Part shown: one piece after another, positions 34,292 through 41,875 of the stretch
Layout: every line of letters begins with the position of its first letter
Numbering within the stretch: position 1 is the first letter of the stretch
Assembly (NCBI GenBank): GCA_965263215.1
Contig: OZ253663.1
Span: 496,001-560,000 of the forward strand
From: UBA1672 sp965263215
GTDB taxonomy: Bacteria > Pseudomonadota > Alphaproteobacteria > Micavibrionales > Micavibrionaceae
Direction of reading: 5' to 3'
Length of the DNA: 64,000 nucleotides
Notes under the pieces: model-generated
Database searches by the model: none
What the model saw: the letters and a program-made list of their open reading frames with translations, nothing else
Told to the model about the DNA's origin: nothing
Translations under genes and position numbers: made by a program

Positions 34292-34907
34292 AGAAAGAAG
34301 TACATATACTCGCCGTTCTCATCTTAGGGACCCTTCGCTAATAGTCATTGCTTGCGAAGGCTGTGCTACTGAACCACAGTATTTTTCAGGGCTTGCTGAA
34401 AAGATCTTGGAAAGGCAATCCTCAAAACTAAAGGTTCATATTTTAGATAGAGAAGCCAATTTGAGCGCTCCATCTCACGTGCTCAATCAGCTAAAAGACT
34501 ATAAAAGAAAACTTAGGTTAAAAAAGGGCGATCTTTTATGTATGGTCATCGACAAGGATCAGTGGGAAGATCGGATGCTCTCCCAAGTAGCCCAAGAATG
34601 TCATCAGAGTGGTTTTATGTTTTTGGTAAGTAATCCATGTTTTGAGGTATGGCTTCTAGCGCATTTTGAAGGTATTGAAGGCATTGATCCAGAAGAATGT
34701 AACAAGGTCACATTACGTAGAAAAATAATAAGCCATACAGGTTCTTTTAATCCATCCGCACTTCAGTTTACTGATTTTGAAGATTACATAGACCAAGCTA
34801 TAGAAAATTCTGAAAGATCTGATATAGATCCCGCCCTTAGATGGCCAGACCCAGTTGCAACCAGAGTGCATTTGCTAGTAAACGAGATCAAATCACATTT
34901 GGATTAA
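34281..34907 (+). CDS. rloB: RloB-like Toprim protein (AbiLii-like effector)
   Basis: This 208-residue protein matches the RloB pattern: an N-terminal basic stretch, IVIACEGCATEPQYF at about 21-35 (Toprim-type glutamate Glu26), MVIDKDQWED near 88-97 (acidic Toprim pair) and SNPCFEVWLLAHFE in the middle. RloB genes sit beside AAA ATPases in restriction or abortive-infection loci, and the Toprim-like fold suggests nucleic-acid cleavage. The catalytic acidic residues appear intact. It is the last gene before attR. Confidence 0.85.
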   Translation: MMPRERSTYTRRSHLRDPSLIVIACEGCATEPQYFSGLAEKILERQSSKLKVHILDREANLSAPSHVLNQLKDYKRKLRLKKGDLLCMVIDKDQWEDRMLSQVAQECHQSGFMFLVSNPCFEVWLLAHFEGIEGIDPEECNKVTLRRKIISHTGSFNPSALQFTDFEDYIDQAIENSERSDIDPALRWPDPVATRVHLLVNEIKSHLD

Positions 34908-34954
34908 CATTGCTATTTATTGTTCTTTAAGGTGCTTCGCCAGTTTTTTAAAAT

Positions 34955-34983
34955 GTCCAAGACACGGTTGGAGCTTTTTATTT
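34955..34983 (+). terminator. Weak rho-independent terminator after the defence pair
   Basis: TCCAA-GACACGG-TTGGA is followed by GCTTTTTATTT, 48 nt past the rloB stop. The stem is only 5 bp. Confidence 0.4.
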
Positions 34984-34987
34984 CGAC

Positions 34988-34998
34988 GTCCACCATTT
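34988..34998. repeat. attR: right copy of 11-bp direct repeat
   Basis: GTCCACCATTT is identical to 30055-30065 at the tRNA-Ala 3' end and in the same orientation. It sits in the 140-bp spacer just outside the last element gene. Confidence 0.72.
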
Positions 34999-35049
34999 AC
35001 ATCGCAAATTAGCTTAAGGTTCACGATTTTAAAGAGTTAGCTAGTATAG

Positions 35050-35304
35050 CTATTCATCAATGCCATCATAGTCCTCCGTACTTAATTTTAACTCAACCTT
35101 GTAAGCGTAGAAGCTAAACCATACAAAGAAAAACAAGGCGCATACTTCTGATAGTGTAAATGCAATATTATGTATTAAACCATCTGGTAAAGTATAAGAG
35201 AGTCCTAAGAGTAGAGCTGCGAGTTCTGATGTTAAAAGGCTTGATACAGCTATCGCACCAAAGACGCATCGAATAGAAAGTTTGGTTAATAGGTTTTTGA
35301 TCAT
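35050..35304 (-). CDS. Small two-helix membrane protein
   Basis: This 84-residue protein was not recognised. It has two hydrophobic helices (about 13-35 and 45-67) and an acidic C-terminus with ELKLSTEDYDGIDE. It overlaps the stop region of the universal-stress-protein gene by 4 nt, so the two are probably translated as a pair. A membrane partner for the stress protein is possible. Confidence 0.6.
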   Translation of the reverse strand: MIKNLLTKLSIRCVFGAIAVSSLLTSELAALLLGLSYTLPDGLIHNIAFTLSEVCALFFFVWFSFYAYKVELKLSTEDYDGIDE

Positions 35305-36149
35305 TTCGTATCTCCTAAAATCAAAAGCTCACATTTTGACTTCGATAAAACTTTGCGAAGACCACTATCAAGTTCATCATCGTTTAACGCATAGTTAGGG
35401 ATCTCTATCGCGATAGCCCGCATCTGTTCTTTATTTATATGGGTGAAAAGATTTTGAAGGTGCTGTTCACAGTGCTGCTCAATTTTAATCTTTTGCCGTA
35501 AATTATATCTTTCCAGTAGAGTCTCAATCGACTTTTTAACATTCATATATGCACGCTCCAGATACTTCCGATGCAGCCTAAAGATAAAGCGTTGCATGCG
35601 GAAATATTCATCAAGAAACACATGAATAGTTTCAATCTTATTGCCTGTATATGGCACAAGAATATTTAACAATTGAACAACTGCGTCAGGTTTTTCTGCA
35701 TAAATAGAGATGCTATTATAATCGTTATCGGGCTTGATGTTTGGTATAATTAAGACAGGATAACTTGATTGCATTATTAAGTTTTCGACAGTGCTTAGTA
35801 TAAAATCAGGGGCATCTCTATTTTGAGAGGATTGACCGATAAGAGCCATGTGAGGCTGTAGGTGGTTCATATATAAGTCAATTTGTTCATGAATATGACC
35901 GCCATCTGCAATATGAATTTTGAATGGCACGTCATTTTTATGGCCTGATTTTTCAATATATTTTTCGATCCATTTTCGACATTTTTTTTCCTCTATTAGG
36001 AAAATATCATCATTAGGTTCAAATCTTACAACGTACAAAACGTGTAATATGTGGAGCTCTGACTTGGTTATTGACGCTATTTCCAATGCGCGGTCGAGTA
36101 AAATTTTATTTTCTTTGGAGAGGTCTGTAGCGACTAAGATACTATTCAT
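35301..36149 (-). CDS. Universal stress protein (UspA family, tandem-domain)
   Basis: I chose the ATG at 36149 because GGGAGGA lies 7 nt upstream; an ATG at 36164 lies before that ribosome site. The 282-residue protein starts with the Usp signature NSILVATDLSKEN...LDRALEIAS. Its first domain ends with HMALIGQSSQN and SSYPVLIIPN. The second half (about 145-280) is a degenerate Usp-like domain. Usp proteins bind ATP or respond to stress and growth arrest. The antiporter gene is divergent 0.8 kb away, with one unknown gene between. Confidence 0.82.
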   Translation of the reverse strand: MNSILVATDLSKENKILLDRALEIASITKSELHILHVLYVVRFEPNDDIFLIEEKKCRKWIEKYIEKSGHKNDVPFKIHIADGGHIHEQIDLYMNHLQPHMALIGQSSQNRDAPDFILSTVENLIMQSSYPVLIIPNIKPDNDYNSISIYAEKPDAVVQLLNILVPYTGNKIETIHVFLDEYFRMQRFIFRLHRKYLERAYMNVKKSIETLLERYNLRQKIKIEQHCEQHLQNLFTHINKEQMRAIAIEIPNYALNDDELDSGLRKVLSKSKCELLILGDTK

Positions 36150-36273
36150 GACAGATCCTCCCATGTTAAATGAGAAGAATAGTTCATTGTTTTATTCCTT
36201 ACATAAATTCATAATACCCGCACATATCGCAGCATTAATGACTTAATACCGATACGCACAGACTAAAGGGGTT

Positions 36274-36696
36274 TTATGCAAGGGTGATTGGAGGAGCTCG
36301 TGGCTTATGCGCTATTAAAAATAGTCTTGATTTAGTGATAGGAGAAAATGTTTGCAAAAGCTTTCTGTGCTTTTCTGCATCACGATTATAATAAGACTTA
36401 ATAACTTCGTCAGGTGAAATATAGATAGAATCATCACCGCTATTATCTAAATTGTTTACCTTCTGTGTACGTATAGAAAGTTTAAATTGATAAGTAGCTT
36501 TTATAAGCGGTAAATTTGAAGGTGACTTGGTATTGAAGGTGGTTTGCCCATTGGTATTGGGTGCCTCTAGATGTACGCTTTGTAAGGTAAAAAATAGAGA
36601 CAGGCACAAACAGAGGCAACACACTAAGAAGCGGTTGTTTTTATGCAGCAACTGAACATAGTTATCATTCAACATATAAAAATATCTTCTATCCAT
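36274..36696 (-). CDS. Unknown protein with N-terminal membrane segment
   Basis: This 140-residue protein has one strongly hydrophobic N-terminal segment (about 21-43) and a polar C-terminal region with two YYNRDAEKHRK-like basic stretches. An internal ATG (codon 8) is an equally plausible start. No family is recognised, and no ribosome site clearly decides the start. It may be a secreted or anchored accessory protein. About 230 bp of AT-rich spacer without other features separates it from the antiporter gene. Confidence 0.4.
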   Translation of the reverse strand: MDRRYFYMLNDNYVQLLHKNNRFLVCCLCLCLSLFFTLQSVHLEAPNTNGQTTFNTKSPSNLPLIKATYQFKLSIRTQKVNNLDNSGDDSIYISPDEVIKSYYNRDAEKHRKLLQTFSPITKSRLFLIAHKPRAPPITLA

Positions 36697-36925
36697 GTGA
36701 TAGCAAGCATAACAAGTCTGAAATATATATAATCAGAGTTGTGTAGTAATAGGAAGCTGCTATTTTTGTTAAATAACCTAAGCAGGGTTTTCTAGTGTAA
36801 TCATATATTCCCAAAATATGGTAACGTCTGACACACGGGCAAAAATCAGTATAAAAAAATGGAACTATAATCTTTTACTGTGTTTTATTATCTTATACTC
36901 AACTGTTTTCTAAGGATCACGAACT

Positions 36926-38110
36926 ATAGACACTCTTATTTTATTCATTAGCACCGTCGTTTTCTTGGGCTTTATGCTTGTTCCTCTCTCCAAGCGTTTG
37001 GGGGCCCCCATTCTACTTATAATTTTAATTGGCGGTATGCTCGTCGGCGAAGATGGGCCGGGTAATGTTGATTTTGATAATTTTGAACTTGCCTACTCAC
37101 TAGGCAGTATTGCATTGGCGATCATACTTTTTGCCGGCGGCCTCGAAACAAAATTGAAAGCATTAAAGGGCGTGCGCGCAGTTTCCATTTTTCTTGCATC
37201 GTTTGGAGTTCTTCTTACTACAGGCATTGTTGGCTTTGCGGCCTCTTATATTCTAAATATTCCGATTGAGCATGGCCTACTTTTGGGTGCGGTTGTTGCA
37301 TCAACAGACGCTGCGGCAACATTTATGCTTATACAGCAAAGCCAAATTAAACTACCGTCACGCCTTTCGAACACGTTGGTTTTAGAGTCCGGTATCAATG
37401 ACCCGATGGCCATTTTTTTAACAATTGCATTGACGGCTCTTGTTAATCAAGGCGTTCAAATTAGTGGCGATACAACATTAACGTTCCTGCCTTTATTCAT
37501 ACAACAAATTGGAATAGGTGCCGCTTTGGGCGTTGTTGGCGGAATTGGCCTTACGAAAATCCTTGATCGCATTCAACTTCCTATCGGGCTATACCCGCCG
37601 ATGGCTCTGGCCGGCGCGATGGCCATTTTCGGTGCGACCTCTATTTTAGGCGGGAGTGGTTTTCTTGCGATTTATCTGTGCGGACTGATCGTAGCAGATC
37701 AACTAAAACGATCCGTAGAGCGCATTTTAAATTTTAGTGAAGCCCTTCAATGGTTGAGCCAAATTGTTCTGTTTTCTATGTTGGGATTACTTGTTACGCC
37801 GGGCGATTTGCCTGACATTGCCGTTCCGGCGTTAATGATTGCATTTGTTCTGATGTTTTTTGCACGTCCGTTCGCTGTGGCTATTTGTGCGATACCTGCG
37901 CGTTTTTCTATCAAGGAAACAATCTATTTAAGTTGGGTTGGCTTGCGCGGTGCGGTGCCCATTTTCTTAGCCATACTTCCGGTTATAACCCCAGGGCCAA
38001 TACAGACAGACTTTTTCAATATTGTCTTTATAATCGTGGTTATTTCTCTTGTATTTCAGGGGTGGACGGTTGCGTCTTCAGCGAAGTGGTTAGGACTTAT
38101 AGAGAAATAA
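36926..38110 (+). CDS. Cation:proton antiporter (NhaP/CvrA, CPA1-type), apparent AUA start
   Basis: The reading frame is open from a TAA at 36911-36913. Family-like sequence begins with ATA at 36926, exactly 9 nt after AAGGA, reading (M)DTLILFISTVVFLGFMLVP. No ATG, GTG or TTG occurs before the TTG at 36965, which would cut the first helix. The 394-residue protein has about 12 membrane helices, with GLLLGAVVASTDAAATFMLI and LESGINDPMAIFLT motifs carrying the exchange aspartates. It lacks the C-terminal regulatory (RCK/CorC-type) region of full CvrA-like proteins. It should exchange Na+ or K+ for H+. Confidence 0.85.
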   Translation: MDTLILFISTVVFLGFMLVPLSKRLGAPILLIILIGGMLVGEDGPGNVDFDNFELAYSLGSIALAIILFAGGLETKLKALKGVRAVSIFLASFGVLLTTGIVGFAASYILNIPIEHGLLLGAVVASTDAAATFMLIQQSQIKLPSRLSNTLVLESGINDPMAIFLTIALTALVNQGVQISGDTTLTFLPLFIQQIGIGAALGVVGGIGLTKILDRIQLPIGLYPPMALAGAMAIFGATSILGGSGFLAIYLCGLIVADQLKRSVERILNFSEALQWLSQIVLFSMLGLLVTPGDLPDIAVPALMIAFVLMFFARPFAVAICAIPARFSIKETIYLSWVGLRGAVPIFLAILPVITPGPIQTDFFNIVFIIVVISLVFQGWTVASSAKWLGLIEK

Positions 38111-38155
38111 ACAACATTTCTCATTCCCCTAAACCCTTCAATAATGGGATCGATA

Positions 38156-39928
38156 TTAAACCGTGATCAGATTGCCGGATGTTTCCAGAGCGTTTTCATC
38201 GGTAAGGCCGGTTGCGCTATATAGGGTTGCGACCTGAACGAAGTTATCTGCGCCGCCGTCAACATCGACAGAAACAACGCTATCTGTGCCGTTATCAGTG
38301 ATTTGAACGAAGTCGTTGATAGCATCTGTGACAGGGTCATATCCAATGAGTAGATCAGAGATATCCAAAATATCACCGTCGGCAAGATTAAAATCATGGA
38401 CGTGATCGGCGGACGCAAGATCATCAAAAACGAATGTGTCTGCGCCATTGCCACCAAAGAGAAAGTCTATGCCGGAACCGCCATATAGGACGTCATCACC
38501 ATCAAGGCCGTAAATCACGTCATCGCCGCCATTCCCGTATAGAGATTGTGATGCAACTGTACCTGTTACAGTTTCGTCAGCGCCGGTGCCCGGCTCATGG
38601 ATTGTAATATTTCTAAAGAAGCTATTGCTTGCACTGCTGGCATCATCATCATTGACGAAGAAGAGTCTGCTGAAATTACCAGTGTAGAAATCACCGACAT
38701 TAATTTCGAAATGCATCCATTGGCCTTCGTTGCCGGCGTAATCATTGTAATCGGTGCGCCCCCAGTTTTGTGAACCGTAAACTTTGAACGTATAGTTGCT
38801 GCTGATACCGTCATTGGTGTCAAAGCCAATACCGTGAATTTCACCGCGTACAGTCGACATGAAGTCAAATTCCAGAATAGTGTCCGCCGTTACAGTATAG
38901 GGCAGTGTTATGTCTTTCCATGTGTTGCCTTCGATATGGATAGTGTCACCACCATCTTCGACCGTGTGTAAATCGCTTCTGTTTTGGCTGCTTCCGCCAT
39001 ATCCCGTGATGGTCGCAGTATTGAAATCAATTTGTGTTGCTGTGTCGCGTTCGCTCAGGGCGATGATCACTTCTGATGTATCTTCACCGCCGCGATCATC
39101 TTGTAGGGTATAGCTAAAGCTATCCGCGCCTGAAAATCCGGCCATTGGAACATATGTGAAATCACCATTATCAAGAACGGTTACGATTCCACCATTATCA
39201 GAAAGATATGTTCCGGCAAGTACGTTCAATACGCCGCCATCGCCATCGATATCGGCGCCATGTCCGTTATCAGTGATAAGGTTACCCGCGATGATTGCGC
39301 CTTGGTTTCCGAAGAAAATATCAAGGCCGGCAAGAGGATCAACATTCGCGGGCTCTATTGGTTCTGATGTTTGAGCATTATTGCCGCCATTATTTGACGT
39401 ATTCACAATGACAGGCGCGGTGTATGTGAATTCTACGTTATCTAAAGTACCGCCGGAATTAAATACATCACCGATTTTTTGTGATAGGGCGTAAGCTTCG
39501 AGCATCGGCTTGTCTGTTATGCCAATGGAGCCACCTAAATAATCCAAAGATGTTTCTGAAATTGCACTTGTGGCGGTTGTTTCAGAATTTGAGGCATTTG
39601 ATTGCCCATCGTTATTACTCTTTAAGATTTTATCGTCATCTTCTTCCTTTTCACCAGCGGAAGGTTCGTAATTCTTTAAGTATTCGTCAAAGCTCTCAGA
39701 GTCTTGAGGCTGATCTTCTGAATCGATGTTTTCCTCTTCTTCCTTGCCGTTGTGTGTTTCCAGAAGGGCGAGGGTAGCTTCGATGGCATCACCGGAAATT
39801 TGACCATTATTAAGCAGGGAAAAGTTGATATTACCTGAGGCGGCAATACTCTTTACAAGGGCGAGGAATTCATCGAATGCCATCCCTGTTACTTTTTCTA
39901 TATAGTCCTGAGTATAATGATACTTCAT
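38156..39928 (-). CDS. RTX-type exoprotein, type I secreted
   Basis: This 590-residue protein has no N-terminal signal. An N-terminal helical region and acidic linker (1-130) precede a cadherin-like segment (about 215-295, VLDNGDFTYVPMAGFSGADSFSYTL-type) and a jelly-roll-like domain (about 300-445). Calcium-binding nonapeptide repeats follow near 470-500 (GNGGDDVIYGLDGDDVLYGG, then GGNGADTFVF), and then a C-terminal type I secretion domain. It would fold outside the cell on binding calcium. No ABC exporter gene is in the window. It could be an adhesin or carbohydrate-binding protein; no catalytic motif is seen. Confidence 0.85.
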   Translation of the reverse strand: MKYHYTQDYIEKVTGMAFDEFLALVKSIAASGNINFSLLNNGQISGDAIEATLALLETHNGKEEEENIDSEDQPQDSESFDEYLKNYEPSAGEKEEDDDKILKSNNDGQSNASNSETTATSAISETSLDYLGGSIGITDKPMLEAYALSQKIGDVFNSGGTLDNVEFTYTAPVIVNTSNNGGNNAQTSEPIEPANVDPLAGLDIFFGNQGAIIAGNLITDNGHGADIDGDGGVLNVLAGTYLSDNGGIVTVLDNGDFTYVPMAGFSGADSFSYTLQDDRGGEDTSEVIIALSERDTATQIDFNTATITGYGGSSQNRSDLHTVEDGGDTIHIEGNTWKDITLPYTVTADTILEFDFMSTVRGEIHGIGFDTNDGISSNYTFKVYGSQNWGRTDYNDYAGNEGQWMHFEINVGDFYTGNFSRLFFVNDDDASSASNSFFRNITIHEPGTGADETVTGTVASQSLYGNGGDDVIYGLDGDDVLYGGSGIDFLFGGNGADTFVFDDLASADHVHDFNLADGDILDISDLLIGYDPVTDAINDFVQITDNGTDSVVSVDVDGGADNFVQVATLYSATGLTDENALETSGNLITV

Positions 39929-40136
39929 AATAAACTCCTAAATACCTATTCTTTGGTATATATTTTGGCAGAAAACTGCCGTCTACAGTTCTATAGTAGT
40001 AATAATTTACTTAAAATTTTATGAATTTTTTGAGTATCATGATACTTTTTTTATGTAATTAGGCGGCATTTTGTATTCTCTGACGTTTTATTTTGAGGGA
40101 TAGTCAAGCAATTAAGAATGTGATCTATAAAGATCT

Positions 40137-41381
40137 ATGACAGATGCGACCCAAAAAACATTTATGCCGTTTAAAGAGTTTATAGCGCTTATGGCGCTTC
40201 TGATGTCGGTTACAGCCCTTTCTATCGATGCGGTTATGCCGGCCTTATCCGTGATGGGTAAAGATTTGAATGCCGTGGGTGAAAACCAGACTCAGTTGGT
40301 GATTAGTGTTCTTTTTCTGGGCTTTACCTTCGGACAGCTTATTTATGGCCCTATTTCCGATAGCTTCGGTCGTAAGCGTGCAGTTTATATCGGCCTTACT
40401 ATATTTTTAATAGGCAGCACACTTAGCCTGTTTTCGGCAAGTTTTGAAACCATGTTGATGGGGCGAATGCTTCAGGGGTTTGGCGCGGCGGCTGCGCGTG
40501 TAATCAGTGTGGCTATGATTCGCGATCAATATAGCGGGCGTGATATGGCGCGGGTGATGTCCTTTGTTATGGCCGTGTTCATCCTTGTTCCGGCCTTGGC
40601 GCCCAGTATCGGGCAACTTATATTATATGTCGCGAGTTGGCGTTTTATTTTTGTGATGTTTTTGATCGCAGCGTTGATCGCCATGATATGGATGTATTTT
40701 CGCCTGCCTGAAACATTGATTAAAGAAAAGCGCATTCCCTTCAGAGTTGGTCCGATTTGGAGTGGTGTTAAGTTTTCTGTTACCAATAAAACCACATGCG
40801 GTTATGCATTATGTGCAGGTATTATGTTTGGCGCATTTATCGGATATCTAACCTCCGCACAGCAAATTTTTCAGGACTTTTATAAGGTCGGCGATATGTT
40901 TGCGCTTTATTTTGCTGTTCTGGCTTTGGCTGTCGGCGGCGCATCTTTTGCCAATTCTGCGGTGGTTAAGCGATTTGGTATGCGGTTTATATGCAGGGTT
41001 TCAATTTTATGTATTATGAGTTTTGCAGCCGTCTTTTTGTTTTTCTCAGTAATAACGGATAATCAAGTGCCATTTTGGGGCTTTATGGTATTCGGATTTT
41101 TGACATTTTCGGGCTTTGGCTTTTTGTTTGGCAACTTAAACGCCATAGCGATGGAGCCTGTCGGGCACATCGCAGGTGTTGCTTCGGCCTTTGTCGGGGC
41201 TTTTTCCTCTGCGATTTCAGTTGTGGTGGGTAGTCTTATCGGACAATCCTTTAATATGACGCTTATTCCGTTATCAACGGGGTTCCTTCTTTGCAGTATT
41301 GCGGCATTTATATTACAGCTTTGGCTTGATAAGGGTATTGATGATTCTGTACCAAAAGCAGCAGATAAGCAGGCCGTTTGA
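40137..41381 (+). CDS. MFS drug exporter, Bcr/CflA family
   Basis: This 414-residue protein has twelve membrane helices. Typical Bcr/CflA features are ALSIDAVMPALSVMGKDL in the first helix, then GFTFGQLIYGPISDSFGRKRAVYIG (motif A), and RMLQGFGAAAARVISVAMIRD. The family exports bicyclomycin, chloramphenicol-like drugs or metabolites by proton antiport. It is a monocistronic gene in front of acpP, after a 208-bp AT-rich spacer without other features. Confidence 0.9.
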   Translation: MTDATQKTFMPFKEFIALMALLMSVTALSIDAVMPALSVMGKDLNAVGENQTQLVISVLFLGFTFGQLIYGPISDSFGRKRAVYIGLTIFLIGSTLSLFSASFETMLMGRMLQGFGAAAARVISVAMIRDQYSGRDMARVMSFVMAVFILVPALAPSIGQLILYVASWRFIFVMFLIAALIAMIWMYFRLPETLIKEKRIPFRVGPIWSGVKFSVTNKTTCGYALCAGIMFGAFIGYLTSAQQIFQDFYKVGDMFALYFAVLALAVGGASFANSAVVKRFGMRFICRVSILCIMSFAAVFLFFSVITDNQVPFWGFMVFGFLTFSGFGFLFGNLNAIAMEPVGHIAGVASAFVGAFSSAISVVVGSLIGQSFNMTLIPLSTGFLLCSIAAFILQLWLDKGIDDSVPKAADKQAV

Positions 41382-41539
41382 CGTTATCCACATGATGGCG
41401 GTGCTTTTTACGCGTAAAAACCGCTTTATCTTCCTTGTTCGCTATGGTAAATCGTTGCGATAGAGTGAATGGGCTAGTAATATGGCTTTTCGTTCTGTAT
41501 AAGAAACACAAGTTTATAAATTGAAGGTAAGGAATAGAT

Positions 41540-41779
41540 ATGAGTGATATTGCCGATCGCGTTAAGAAAATCGTTGTTGAGCATTTGGGCGTAGAAGAAG
41601 ATAAAGTTGCCGAAGGCGCAAGCTTCATCGATGATCTTGGTGCAGATTCACTGGACACAGTTGAATTGGTTATGGCGTTTGAAGAGGAATTCAGCATTGA
41701 AATTCCTGATGATGCAGCAAAAGACATCCAAACTGTTGGTGATGCTGTTAACTTCATCAAAGCTAACGCGAGCGAATAA
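41540..41779 (+). CDS. acpP: Acyl carrier protein
   Basis: This 79-residue acidic helical protein carries the 4'-phosphopantetheine site Ser37 in GADSLDTVELVMAFEEEF. AAGGTAAGGA lies before the ATG. AcpP carries the growing chain in type II fatty-acid synthesis. It is followed by fabF and mltG, the standard proteobacterial order. Confidence 0.97.
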   Translation: MSDIADRVKKIVVEHLGVEEDKVAEGASFIDDLGADSLDTVELVMAFEEEFSIEIPDDAAKDIQTVGDAVNFIKANASE

Positions 41780-41816
41780 TTCAGGCCATTAGCCTGTAAT
41801 TTTACCTCATATATTT

Positions 41817-41835
41817 CAGCCCGCATCGCGGGCTG
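41817..41835. other. Strong GC hairpin between acpP and fabF
   Basis: CAGCCCGC-ATC-GCGGGCTG forms a perfect 8-bp stem in the acpP-fabF spacer without a T tract. It may be an mRNA-stability or attenuation element that keeps acpP mRNA in excess of fabF mRNA. A weaker CAGGC/GCCTG hairpin lies just upstream. Confidence 0.6.
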
Positions 41836-41875
41836 TGATTGTATCTAGGGTCTACAAATACAAGGAATAATCGAA

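Larger units (their letters stand above)
30066..34998. mobile_element. Integrated element in tRNA-Ala: serine recombinase, ParDE cassette, AAA/RloB defence pair
   Basis: This segment of about 4.9 kb is bounded by an 11-bp direct repeat whose left copy is the tRNA 3' end. It contains a large serine recombinase reading out across attL, a small companion gene, a toxin-antitoxin pair and a two-gene ATPase/Toprim system that is clearly more AT-rich than the flanks. No conjugation, capsid or replication genes are present, so it is a minimal integrative element or the remnant of a larger one. Confidence 0.72.

Noticed and set aside
35301..36164. ATG at 36164 as start of the universal stress gene
   Set aside because: The GGGAGGA ribosome site lies after it and correctly positions the ATG at 36149, where the Usp signature begins.
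35050..38110. Universal-stress/antiporter genes as part of the integrated element
   Set aside because: They lie outside the 11-bp direct repeat and have no recombination features, so I treat them as chromosomal, though possibly accessory.
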